Positions 11,491-22,190 of a DNA stretch of 64,000 nucleotides are shown here, in pieces. How positions within the stretch are numbered: the stretch's first letter is position 1; each line of letters begins with the position of its first letter. Where the stretch lies: the NCBI RefSeq assembly GCF_000764305.2, contig NW_025937524.1, forward strand, positions 746,419 to 810,418. Reading direction: 5' to 3'. Made by a program: the position numbers and the translations under genes. This DNA is from Hyalella azteca (Eukaryota; Arthropoda; Malacostraca; Amphipoda; Hyalellidae). Under the pieces are notes generated by a model, which saw only the letters and a list, made by a program, of their open reading frames with translations, ran no database searches and was not told the DNA's origin.

Positions 11491-13350
11491 AACCTTGAGA
11501 AATTCAATTCTTTTCGGGATAATGTTTAAAATTTATATAAAAGGTATTTGTTTGTGTTGCAAGAATTCTAAAGCTCTAGGCGGTTGTATTCTGCTTTCAA
11601 CGCTCTCTATTTTGTATTTGTCGGCCATGCAAAAAGAAATTCCAGATTTCATGTTCCAGCTTGTGGAAGATGGTCAAGTCTGCCGTCATTATGTTAAACA
11701 ATTTCGCGCTAGTGAACGAGGGTAGTGAGAGCTATTTTTCTAGGCTACCCTTCTTGAGGAAAATACATACGGATGCCAATTATATTATTTATACCATTAA
11801 ATATGGTGTGAAGAATTTCGTAGATAGAATCTTCTTTGTGGGTAAAATGATTTGATAAGCGTTGAGTGAAGTTACTTGCCAACGGTTTCTGGCGAAGTCA
11901 AAACTTTTAAAACCAAAACTAAACAACTTATGACGAAATATAAAACGTGCATATATATATATATACAATAATTGTACAAACACAAGTCAGTAAAATAGCC
12001 GCGAATACAGTGGTTTGACTTACCAAATTATTTGGGATAAGCTCGGTTCGTCTATAAGTAAAAGCTTTCGTCGTACAATGACGGTCTATGCTAATAGCAG
12101 CGCCCTAGTTGGTTACGCTTGCTAGGGAATGGGACGAATCTAAAATTGTATATCAGGTTCACATGAGAAAACCCTTTACATATGGTATGTGCATTAAAAT
12201 GGTAGATTGCGGATTTAGGGAAAATATGTGCCGGCAAAGATGATATCCTGAGAGACCGGACATTTAATGGTCAATTTGCAGGCTGTTAACTGTTATAATT
12301 TTGATAGAACTTGATAAATGTTATATTATTACCTGGTTGCATTTACTGAGCATATTTAGAGTGCGACTCTTCGGGCGATACAATTGAATGAATGATTTTC
12401 ATTTGAGTTGTGGATTTTCAGTTGGTAGTCTTTGTATTGCTGCACATCACCATTTTTCTTGTTTATCTTCATAAAGAATATTCAGCATTATATGTCTTTG
12501 TTATTTTTCTATTAGCAGTAAACTCACCATCTTCTGATAATGTATTGTACAAAAATGTGTATTTGTACAGTCATATTAGTATTAGATGATAAAATATGTT
12601 TGTTTAGAAACGTGCAGTACGCGTAATCAGATAAAATATTCACTATAATAAATAGTGTACATATATTACACTATTTATTTATTTATTTATTATAATATAT
12701 TATTATTATATTATATTATATATATATATATCATATTATTTATTATAATTCATGTACATATATTGCAGCTTTATTGCTCCAGCCTATACAATAAATATTG
12801 GCCTCTCATCCACGGTGTTTTCTTTATTACGATTAAACTTTCTTTAATAATTCTGATTCCCATTTGCTTTGCAGTATTTGAAATATTTACAGCAAGCTGT
12901 TTAACATGTTGACTACGATTACTTCATCTTGTACTATTATTTCATTTTTTGTACTGTTTTTAAGCAGGGTTGCCAGACGGTCATTTTTTTCTGGACAAAT
13001 TCCGTGATTTAGTTTTTCTCAATTGCGTTGGCCGGCTAAAATTTATGATAGGGGTACTTCCTAATTAAATTTTAAATACTGCAAAAAAGAAAATAAATGG
13101 AATTTTTATAGCGGAACCTACAAATAAACTAGTATACATTGAATTAACGGCCTTTTTCGTTCTCGGATTTGGCCGATTTTAGACTATACCTGTATTATGT
13201 ACCACTACCTCCTGCAGAAATACATTTCGTGGTACGCATATGTACCAATACGTAGTCAACGTGTTAAATCATGATTTGGAGCGTTTTACATTTATTCCCT
13301 TCATGATCTCCTCAGAAATGAGTTCTAGTGAACTGTCATTAAATCAAGTT
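11491..13350. other. Intergenic AT-rich DNA
   Basis: No gene could be supported. The stretch includes AT dinucleotide runs at 11950-11965 and a long AT-rich microsatellite-like block at 12650-12745. Short open frames in it have AT-driven composition. Confidence 0.5.
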
Positions 13351-13351
13351 G

Positions 13352-13420
13352 AGCTCTCATGTTCACTTATAATTTAGCTCTCATGTTCACTTATAATTTA
13401 GCTCTCATGTTCACTTATAA
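13352..13420. repeat. 24-bp tandem repeat, three copies
   Basis: Three copies of a unit containing AGCTCTCATGTTCACTTATA follow one another; the third runs into unrelated sequence at CAGCTGCC. Confidence 0.9.
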
Positions 13421-13940
13421 CAGCTGCCAGAACAATTGCACTTCTGTCGCTTATCACGCAACGAAAAATGCAAAGGACTAAAAAATTCAGTGTGATATAT
13501 GGTGAGGACTCCAAATCGACCCATGATTTTCATTTTCCAGCAATAATATAGCTTACAATTATCAGTAACTGCCGAGGATATGTCTCAGGTAGTCTTCTAC
13601 GGAACTCCTAAATTTTTTATGACAACTTGCGTTAGAATTCATTTAAGAATTCAAAAAATATATAAACTATATACAACTTTAAATTTCCCTAGGAACAAAG
13701 GGTTCAAAGGAAAAAATCGTAAGCTTAAACATTATATTGGATGCCTAAGTTCAGAAAATGTCCTTATTGACCTCGACCCTAATGCAGCTAACGGTGAATG
13801 AATCAAATTGCTTATGAGTTGAATTGATGATCATCAAATTCACTGAGAATAAATTGTGTTTTCAAATTGAACAAAATTTCATACCTGGGCTGAAGTAGGA
13901 ATAAGTCACGGAATTGTAAGACGGAACAATTTTGAACACT

Positions 13941-13986
13941 CGTGACATCCATGGTTGAACTAGTAGATTCAACCATGCGTGACATC
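13941..13986. mobile_element. 28-bp solo palindrome of the CATGGTTGAA MITE, with 9-bp direct repeats
   Basis: CATGGTTGAAC at 13950 and TTCAACCATG ending at 13977 are the two ends of the MITE seen complete at 24735 and 28262, with only seven bases between them. The flanks 13941-13949 and 13978-13986 are both CGTGACATC. An end-to-end element flanked by a target duplication suggests an internally deleted copy. Confidence 0.75.
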
Positions 13987-14039
13987 AGCCGCAGTGACAA
14001 TCAATAACTCGTGAGTACGTAATGCGACCTTGAGAGCGA

Positions 14040-14360
14040 CAGGTGAATGCCCTGCACGGTACAGGGCAGACACAGCAGTAAGACCTGCCATCAGTCAGCA
14101 GGCTAATGCCCTGCACGGCACAGGGCCTGTCTCTTATACACATCTAGATGTGTATAAGAGACAGGCACAGTTGAAGGCCCTGTACTGCACAGGTGAAGGC
14201 CCTGTACTGCACAGGTGAAGGCCCTGTACTGCACAGGTGAAGGCCCTGTACTGCACAGGTGAAGGCCCTGTACTGCACAGGGGAAGGCCCTGTACTGCAC
14301 AGGTGAAGGCCCTGTACTGCACAGGTGAAGGCACTGTATTGCACAGGGCAGGCACAGGAG
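14040..14360. repeat. 22-bp minisatellite, split by an adapter
   Basis: To the right of 14165 are about eight tandem copies of a 22-bp unit, TGAAGGCCCTGTACTGCACA plus GG. To the left (14040-14126) are more diverged relatives containing GCCCTGCACGG and ACAGGGC. The two parts meet at a mate-pair junction adapter, so they may come from two ends of a circularised fragment and not from adjacent DNA. Confidence 0.85.
14127..14164. other. Complete Nextera mate-pair junction adapter (artefact)
   Basis: The 38 bases are CTGTCTCTTATACACATCT followed directly by its reverse complement. This is exactly the duplicated mosaic-end junction created when Nextera mate-pair fragments are circularised. It marks an untrimmed read built into the assembly. 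Confidence 0.97.
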
Positions 14361-14364
14361 GAAG

Positions 14365-15478
14365 GCTCATCAAGTGTACCGATCTATTAACAATTCCCCA
14401 TGTTCAAGTTTAAGAGATTGTTCAGGAGCTCATGACGTGCTTTGTTAAGAAGATAATTCATGAAATCATGAATTATGTTGATGACCTGAAGCCTGAAAGT
14501 GATAATATAATGGGTGTCACACAAAAATATTCGCGATATTTAATGATTGCATCTTCGCTCGGACACAAATTGTGGGGCACCCTGTATCTGTTTTTATGAC
14601 TTCTTGCACAATAAAAAACTTTTTAATTTGGATGCGTAAATGAAACATTCTACAAATGAAATTAATGGACAACATTTAATTTAAGGCATAATTTTTACAC
14701 TCGCTACAACAAAGATTGTACAACGACACAAATTCGTTTCGTTTCAACAGGTAAGTTCTGCAACTAAACTAAACTGTCTGTCGATTAACTATATTGCCGC
14801 ATTCAATGATAGTTTTTCTCGTTTTTTTTTCTGCATTTTTGATTGCCCACAATCACAAGCGAAAAAATAGAGACATTTTCTTTCGTGCATGTTCAAGATT
14901 TTGGACTTGCAACTATTATTATCGCAAATTATGTAGAAAATCCTCTCAATTGAAGCCTAGTAGTTTTGAGCCGAACACGTTAATTCTGTCCATATGATGA
15001 ACCTAATCTTGTTAATACACTGAAATATGCAATCCAGTCTTGTTTAAACACTGAAAATCAGGGATTCAAAATACACGAATCTTACGAATAACTAGCAGGC
15101 GAAAAAAGTTAACTTCTTTTTACTTTTGCCTTGTAATACAAAGTGATTCTCGACCATTTTAACGTCCAATACGGCTAGACTTAGTAGCTACAATGCTTAT
15201 TCATTGTGTGGAAATCTACTTATTGAATATTTCACAGACTATTAAGAGTTTTGATTTTCAGTATAAAGCATCAGTAACTACATTGTAGCTACTTAAGCCT
15301 TCGAAAGCACAAAAAGCCGTCGTGCAGGTCAGTAGGACGGTAGTTGATCTATAGTCTATACAAATGAATATTTCGTTGACTCGCAGGGTCTTGACAAATA
15401 CCCTATTAGTATTAAACTCCCCTTATGATACTGAGATTTAGATTATACTCGATAAGTTAATTCTTCATCTAATAATGA
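14365..15478. other. Intergenic DNA downstream of TMEM205
   Basis: Nothing gene-like was found. It should include the 3' untranslated region of the minus-strand TMEM205 gene next to 15479, but I saw no canonical AATAAA close to that stop. Confidence 0.4.
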
Positions 15479-18400
15479 CTAAGTGGTAAATTTTAGAGCT
15501 TGGTATGAGACGAGGATGGCAGTGCACGTGAGACTCGCCATGTTGGCGGCGGCTATAGTGGAGTGGACGCGTCGGAAGGCGCGATGCAGCTTCATGTAGT
15601 GAGGGCAGTGACTAAGCCGACCAGGCGCAGTGCTGCCAACCTCTCCGCCTAATCCTTCCTCGCTCTCGATCGCCATCTGCAGTGAGCGTCAGGGGCACGT
15701 CAGATCATGGTTGAATGAATATTAATTCAACCATGCGTCGGATGAACAGCGACTAGCATTTAAGTGAGATATGATTAGTGATTTATCTCGTAAAACGGAC
15801 GGTTATTCGTGTGCTTGGTAAATGGTAAATGAGCTTTGACAAAAAGGATGGTTCCATACAAGAATTGTTGCGGGCAAACGACACAAAAAAATAAAAATTA
15901 ATAAAAATTTTCAATTGTATATATGTATATAAAGGACATTTAATTGAATCTTATATAATAAATTTGATCCTAATTAACGTAACTTGTAATGTTATACAAC
16001 ATGAAATAGCATTATCTGACACATGACAAGTTACAGAGCAAGGAGAATACGTTGCGACCTTGATGGCGATGAGGCGCGTGAGGTGTGGCGCGAGATGCAC
16101 ACGGACCACGAGGTTCGTCAGAAAGGCCACGGTCAGCAAGGAGCTCTGCCACAACGGTTCACATTAACGGAAGAAAGCTGAGAGCATAAGTCTATGGCAA
16201 TTGTGAATGACAAGAATTTAGGGACATCATAGCATGTGCAATGTATGATATCTCTGGCAATTGTGAATGACAAGAATTTAAATAGATAAATAAATAGCGG
16301 TTTCAGCGTTATTAGGCCGTAGGCCTGTCGCCGATTCTTAACATCGCAGAACATTCACAGCATGTTGCGGGCTCTAACTTCGCAATTCACTGCTACAATT
16401 CTGCTGTGCTTAACCGCCCGGCCTCCTTGCCGATTCTGACCAGAAACTGGCGCACAGAGCTGGGATCGAACCCGCACCTCTCTGCGCCAATCTTGGTACT
16501 CTTAACTTTAACCACTGGGCCACCCTGCCCTTAAAGACATCATATAGCATGTGCAATGTTTATGATATCTCTGGCAATTGTGAATGACAAGAATTTAGAG
16601 ACATCATAGCATGTGCAATGTATCACAGTCAGGAATAGTTGTTACTATGGCGAGGCATAATTTGACAAGGACGTAAATATACTCAATAAAGTGCGATACG
16701 AAAATTATTGTCTGTTAATAAGAGAATTTGAAATTCTCATTAGGTTAGATAATTATATACAAACTACACAACAGGAATGAAACGGCACCTTGTTTACTTT
16801 GGACAAATTGCAATGCAAGGCAATACCTGCGAACCTTCACTATCCTGGACTTATTGTAATGCAAGGTAATACCTGCACCAGCGCCCGGGTGCTGCTGGGC
16901 TGTCTATGGACCTTCACTATCCTGGACTTATTGTAATGCAAGCAATACCTGCACTAGTGCCTGGGTACTGCTGGGCTGTCTATAAACCTTCACTATCCTG
17001 GACTTATTGTAATACCTGCACCAGCGCCCGAGTGCTGCTGGGCTCGAACGGCTTGTGCACGATGAAGCAGAGGAGCGCGAGCAGCAGCAGTGCCGCCTTC
17101 ACTAGGAAGTACAGAGGGAACAGTACGATCTGCACCTGCGCGAACACGTGTCGAGGAACACTGAAGAACAGCGCTAAACCTGTAATGAATAGGATTGAGT
17201 AATTAGAGAAACTCGTCTGACTTAAGGGAAAACATCGTTGGCGCTCCAAGTATGAACGCGTTCAAGAACAGACTAGATAAAGCTATGGAAAAATATATGT
17301 TCAGATTTGAAATGCCTAGCTCCTTATCGAACCCGGTGGAAGTCTAGTAGCTACTTCAAACTATCGCCAGTCATGAAAAGATCCGGTCAAATGACACGAG
17401 TTTAGATCTATGAACAAGGCACGAAATGGAAAAGAATCGGCGACAGGCCACATCAGGCCTACACTTCAGCGCCGACATCACTATGTTATGTTATGTTAAA
17501 TGAGTGATCTGGCGAGGCTTGACCGTGTTATATGCTTAAGTAATCAATATGTCAACTGACGGCAACTTTCGTTGCAAGGCATTTACGTAGAATATCATTG
17601 CTAACGTTTAATTTATTCTCCGATAAATTGCCAATGCAGGAAAACAAATACACGAGCATATTTGTTTGTATATGAGCACTTATAAGTGATCTGAACTTAT
17701 AGTTAATTAAGTAATACGTCAACTAACGGCAACTTTCGTGTCAAGGCATTTACGTACGAATATCATTGCTAACGTTTAATTTATTCTCCGATAAATTGTC
17801 AATGCAAGAAAACAAATATACGAGCATATTTGTTTGTATATGAGCACTTAAGTGATCTGAACGCAACTCACCCGAAAAAAAAGTCATCCAGCACTCAGTG
17901 CCGAAGGTTGCGCTGAGCAGGACGGCGTAAAGGGTGCGTGTGTGCGCCGTGTAGCGCTCAGAGACGTGCCACGGCACGGGACAGAGACGCACGGCTATGA
18001 ACACTGACAGCGCCACTGCCAGCAGCGGCAATGGGCTTACCTGCTGCGCCAGCTCTCTGTGCAACATTGAACAATATTATATCGCTTTCTAAGCCTTCAT
18101 TGACAGTTATAAATAATGTTAAAAAGTTGAATACTTCAAATTGACAGTTACTTTTATATAAATAATGTTAAAAAGTTGAATACTTCAATTGAAATTAGTT
18201 TATCTGCTGCGCCAGCTCTCTGTGCAACATTGAACAATATTATATCGCTTTCTAAGCCTTCATTGACAGTTATAAATAATGTTAAAAAGTTGAATAATTC
18301 AATTGAAATTAGCTTGGCTGCTGCACCAGCTCTCTGTGCAACATTGAACAATATTATATCGCTCTATAAGCCTTCATTGAGTTATAAATAATGTTAAAAA

Positions 18401-20586
18401 AACTGAATACTTCAATTGAAATTAGCTTATCTGCTGCGCCAGCTCTCTGTGCAACATTGAACAATATTATCGCTGTCAAAGCCTTCATTGACAGTTAGTT
18501 ATAGATAAATAATGTTAGAAAAGTTGAATACTTCAATTGAAATTATAGCTTATCTGCTGCGCCAGCTCTCTGTGCAACATCGCATAATATTATCGCTGTC
18601 ATAGCCTTCATTGACAGTTAGTTATATGTAAATAATGTTAGAAAAGTTGAATACTTCAATTGAAATTAGCTTATCTGCTGCGCCAGCTCTCTGTGCAACA
18701 TTGAATAATATTATATCGCTATCTACGCCTTCATTGACAGTTAGTTACGTATAAATAATGTTAAAAAGCTGAATAATTCAATTGAAATTAGCTTATCTGC
18801 TGCGCCAGCTCTCTGTGCAACATGGAACAATATTATCGCTCTATAAGCCTTCATTGACAGTTATAAATAATGTTAAGAAGTTGAATAATTCAATTGAAAT
18901 TAGCTTATCTGCTGCGCCAGCTCTCTGTACAACATTGAACAATATTATCGCTGTCAAAGCCTTCATTGACAGTTAGTTATATATAAATAATGTTAAAAAA
19001 GCTGAATACTTCAATTGAAATTATAGCTTATCTGCTGCACCAGCTCTCTGTGCAACATCGCATAATATTATCGCTTTATAAGCCTTCATTGACAGCTATA
19101 AATAATGTTAAAAAGCTGAATACTTCAATTGAAAATAGCTTATCTGCTGCGCCAGCTCTCTGTGCAACATTGAACAATTATACCGCTCTATAAGCCTTCA
19201 TTGACAGTTATAAATAATGTTAAAAAAGCTGAATAATTCAATTGAAATTATAGCTTATCTGCTGCGCCAGCTCTCTGTGCAACATTGAACAATATTATCG
19301 CTTTCTAAGCCTTCATTGACAGTTATATACAAATATGATGTTAAAAAAGCTGAATAATTCAATTGAAATTAAAAAATTATAAATGCTTATATTATGTTTA
19401 TTGTACTGTTTAGATTTGACCTGCTTAATGAACGATTGTAGTCTTTCAAGCCGAGGATATCCAAGGTACCGAGCATGTGAAATCATTGAACGCGTTTGGT
19501 TGTTCTAACATCACAACACATGCAGGCTGTTCGGTTTTTTGCTTCGTTCTGATTATCTTATCCAATGATAACTCTCATGTCAATGCGACACGAAAAACGC
19601 CACGAAGTGCTAAATTTGCAAGCGTGGAGATTAAGGTTTAAGATTCAAGGACAAACCACGAAGTGCTAAATTTGCAAGCTTAGAAATTAAGGTTTAAGAT
19701 TTTAGGTGCGAATGGCACCTGTATTCATAAAGCTCTACCTCATGGTACAAAATAGACTTTTGAAAAGAAAACCTGAAATGAACCCTTCTATACGAAGAAT
19801 GAAATGCCTTAAAACGCATCGTTATCGAGGCTTGATCTTTGTCCACGTCGTGTACGACGTGGAGCATCAACACTCCTGCTGACCTCACCGCCATCACTCC
19901 CGCAGCTACTGATGCAATCTGGTGAAACTTCGATTGATATGCAAATGAGGAGCGACAAAACGATCTGCCTTCAGTGGGGCAGCCTTTCAGACCTGTAGCC
20001 TTTCTACCATCCGCCGAGACTTGTGTTATGCACAAATCTGGCATTTCTTCACTTGTTAAACGATTCAAGATGACGGAACTATTGCAATGTGTTGACAGAC
20101 AGCGAACAGGTAATTAAATTTTTACACCTTAAGCAATTTTTCATTATGAAGAATGATATATATTAAAGTATGATCTTTAAATATTTATGAACTGATCTGT
20201 CCATAACGAATAATTTATTTAGATATCGTTTCTCACGAAAGAACGGTCAAGTTTGACTTTATTTAAGAATTTACAAATTTTGTACCATGAGTTAGTTAGA
20301 GAACACTATGTTTAATTTATTACACTTACTCGTACCAAGGTCTCTCTCCGGAGCCGATACACTCAAAGTCTTTGTACTTAGCAGCAAATTGTTTGATTTT
20401 CTCTTTGGTTTTCTTAGTTGGCTCTTTAGGACTTGCTCCAAAAAGTTTCTTCACCTCTTCCAAACTCAGTTCCTCTTGCTGTGAGAGTCCTGGTAAAAGT
20501 CCGTAGCCTCCGAAAGAGTAGGACTTTCTTACATCCTTCAGGAAGGTCTGGCCCCCTAGTGTGCTGGAGTTTTCTCGTCTCTCCAT
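15479..20586 (-). CDS. TMEM205: TMEM205-like transmembrane protein; five exons
   Basis: Exons on the minus strand: 20586-20330, 18056-17872, 17179-17016, 16145-16059, 15676-15479; 891 bp, 296 aa. Phases agree at all four joins. Donors are GTAAGT, GTGAGT, GTATTA and the weak GTCGCA. An in-frame TAA precedes the start ATG. The protein has a hydrophilic N-terminus of about 90 residues (MERRENSSTLGG...), then a hydrophobic segment PLPLLAVALSVFIAV. The TMEM205/DUF4149 core follows: FGTECWMTFFSG joined to LALFFSVPRHVFAQVQ and LFPLYF, matching WVTFVSG...LPRHTFGLVQ...LFPFYF of vertebrate TMEM205. Near the end are EEGLGGEV and a last membrane segment. The family is a multi-pass membrane protein linked to secretory membranes and cisplatin resistance; its molecular role is unclear. 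The long N-terminus is absent from human TMEM205 (189 aa). Introns carry a SINE, an array and exon-edge duplications. Confidence 0.85.
15698..15743. mobile_element. 30-bp solo palindrome of the CATGGTTGAA MITE, with 8-bp TSD
   Basis: The near-perfect 30-bp palindrome at 15706-15735 starts CATGGTTGAATGAAT and ends TTCAACCATG. It is flanked by CGTCAGAT and CGTCGGAT, an 8-bp target duplication with one change. It lies 30 to 59 bases upstream of the acceptor of the last TMEM205 exon, where a branch point is expected. Confidence 0.75.
16200..16625. repeat. ~60-bp tandem repeat interrupted by a SINE
   Basis: Units containing ACATCATAGCATGTGCAATG and ATCTCTGGCAATTGTGAATG occur on both sides of the SINE at 16281-16530. 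The SINE splits one unit after GACAAGAATTTA. Both lie in the intron between TMEM205 exons 3 and 4. Confidence 0.8.
16281..16530 (-). mobile_element. tRNA-derived SINE, full length
   Basis: Read on the minus strand: A box TGGCCCAGTGG, B box GGTTCGATCCC, then a tRNA-unrelated body with GGCCGGGCGGTTAAGCACAG, and a tail with AGAATCGGCGACAGGCC, GGCCTAATAACGCTGAAACC and a short TATTTATTTATC end. It is about 250 bp and closely similar to the plus-strand copy at 32047-32290. The A and B boxes form an internal RNA polymerase III promoter. It is inserted in antisense orientation to no coding sequence, but in the same sense as the TMEM205 transcript. Confidence 0.9.
16812..17040 (-). repeat. Tandem duplication of the TMEM205 exon 3 end and its splice donor
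   Basis: The last ~25 bases of exon 3 (ending GCGCTGGTGCAG), the donor GTATTAC and about 45 bases of intron recur twice more, at about 16868-16942 and 16943-17015, with a further fragment at 16812. On the plus strand each copy shows ATACCTGCACCAGCGCCC and CCTTCACTATCCTGGACTT. The nearby copies keep the exon-like piece and the GT. Confidence 0.85.
17241..17500 (+). mobile_element. LINE 3' end with C-terminal coding remnant
   Basis: The stretch 17250-17343 encodes NAFKNRLDKAMEKYMFRF and ends PVEV-stop, a typical end of a CR1/Jockey-like reverse transcriptase. It is followed by GATCCGGTCAAATGACACG, AGAATCGGCGACAGGCC, CATCAGGCCTA, CAGCGCCGACATCACT and a (TATGT)n tail. The untranslated part is nearly identical to 22045-22185. 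The 3' signature is the one that ends both SINE copies. Confidence 0.75.
17535..17862. repeat. Tandem duplication of ~165 bp next to TMEM205 exon 2
   Basis: Copies at about 17535-17695 and 17705-17862 share GGCAACTTTCGT, GGCATTTACGTA, ATATCATTGCTAACGTTTAA and a GAGCATATTTGTTTGTATAT block. The second copy stops within ten bases of the exon 2 donor. Confidence 0.85.
18040..19375 (-). repeat. ~115-bp tandem array, about 11 copies, starting at TMEM205 exon 2
   Basis: Each unit, read on the minus strand, has CAATTGAAGTATTCAAC, AACATTATTTATAACTGTCA, ATGAAGGCTT, AATATTGTTCAATGTTGCAC and AGAGAGCTGGCGCAGCAG. The last piece in the unit nearest the gene is the acceptor and the first 16 bases of TMEM205 exon 2, so the array is built from the exon's own 5' border plus intron. 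In the array copies GTAAGC of the exon is replaced by ATAAGC and the rest of the exon is missing. The array fills much of the first intron. Confidence 0.9.
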
Positions 20587-20599
20587 TATAATGATTTAG

Positions 20600-22030
20600 A
20601 TTCAATATCAACTAAAGTTTACGAGCACTAGCAGCACGATCACCGATTAAATTTAAATAGATGCAATTTACGATTTGTTCTGGTGGTGATTATTTAAATC
20701 AAGAATACTCCAAAATACTGCCTGGTGAACTAGTATATGACTGTAAGTAGAGAGCCACAATTAAGCCCGACATAAAATGATATCAAGTAATATAAGAATG
20801 TCTTAATATTTAATTCAATCGTCTTCACCCTCGCATGCCAAAAGAATGTTCAAAAATATTTTAAATATTTTATTAGGGTCTTTCACCGAAACAATCGTAT
20901 AAGTTGCCTACCAATTATAGCTTTTTCAATTTCACAACGTCGTTATCTGTAAATGCGCTCTTCAAATTCGACTGTTATTTCATGCTCAAACCAGCAACCA
21001 GCGTCACACATTTCTCTACAGTCTACATGGTGAATATATTCCTAGCCATAGGAGGTTCTTAAGCTTATAGCAACAATTCTGAGGATGACGAAGTTGATGC
21101 GTTGAACCTGACGATGATTTGGAACCATGGGACTCGACCATTTCGACCAAAAACTACGAAAACAAACGAAAAAATAAAATGATTTACATGCAACCGAAGA
21201 AAAAGATGTTTTCGGTATTAAAAAAAAGTTAAATTTGTTGACATCGATGAACTTATACATATACTGTATACTTCAGACGGAACAAGTGATACAAAATAAT
21301 TTGTTTATTATTGTTGAAAGGGAACCATAGAATTCTCTAGAACCATGCTGAGTCACATGAAGAACTTTAGACCAATTCTTCGGTAAAGATGATGTAGTTA
21401 TTTAATTGACTTATCTGAGTCTGGCCAGCAGGCAGCTCTTCAGTACAATAGTAGTATATTCTCTATGTATAGTATATTCATTATGTTGTCCATAAGCAGT
21501 TACACCTACAGAGAAGGAAGATAGAAAAATGCTCGGATTGCGCAGACCAGATTTGGATTTTTTTTGTAAGCACCAAGAGAAAGTATTCACTAGTCAGGCG
21601 CGGCATCAAAGCAAAATAAGAAATTCGTTCAGACGTGGGTGTAAGAAACAGGGATTTAAAACATATTAACTGAACGTAACAAATTTAAAGGCAAGTTCAG
21701 TTGCTATCGAACAAATAAATGAAAACTGAAATATGTTGATTCATGCCTCGTCACTATAAAATTCGACTACTTTGGACAATACAATTGTAGGATAGTTATT
21801 TTTTAAGCTTATAGACTCGTTCACCTTCCACACAAATGTCAGCTGAGACGGTGTAGCGAAGTCCTCGGCGTTGCAGCGGACGGACTTCTAGCATTATTCG
21901 GGCACAGCGCCTCGGAAATAACTCATCAATGTGCAAATATACATTGGAATGCATTTTCATACTATAAAAATTCTACAACAATTTAGGACTGATCGGGTAG
22001 CATTTAAAAGTTGTGATAGAGCCTAAAAAA
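20600..22030. other. DNA upstream of TMEM205, no gene supported
   Basis: It should contain the TMEM205 promoter close to 20590-20700, but no core element is convincing. A minus-strand frame at 21042-21260 is F- and S-rich; its plus-strand shadow is short and acidic. Neither looks like a known domain. Confidence 0.4.
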
Positions 22031-22044
22031 AGACCCTATTTCAA

Positions 22045-22190
22045 ACTTTCGTCAGTCGTGAAAAGATCCGGTCAAATGACACGATTTTAGATCTTCTGTG
22101 AACAAGGCACGAAAAGGAAAAGAATCGGCGACAGGCCACATCAGGCCTACACTTCAGCGCCGAGATCACTATGTTATGTTATGTTTTGAA
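22045..22190 (+). repeat. LINE 3'-tail fragment
   Basis: This is nearly identical to 17377-17500: GAAAAGATCCGGTCAAATG, AGAATCGGCGACAGGCC, CATCAGGCCTACACTTCAGC and the tail (TATGT)n. Coding sequence is absent, so this is a short 5'-truncated insertion. Confidence 0.75.

Noticed and set aside
14030..14373. Several overlapping open frames on both strands with CAVQGL / CSTGPSPVQYR repeats
   Set aside because: They are translations of the 22-bp minisatellite and of the sequencing adapter (the YTHLDVYKRQ-type peptide comes from the adapter itself).
19694..20068. 124-aa minus-strand frame in TMEM205 intron 1
   Set aside because: No family likeness, no good splice sites, and the TMEM205 phases agree without it.
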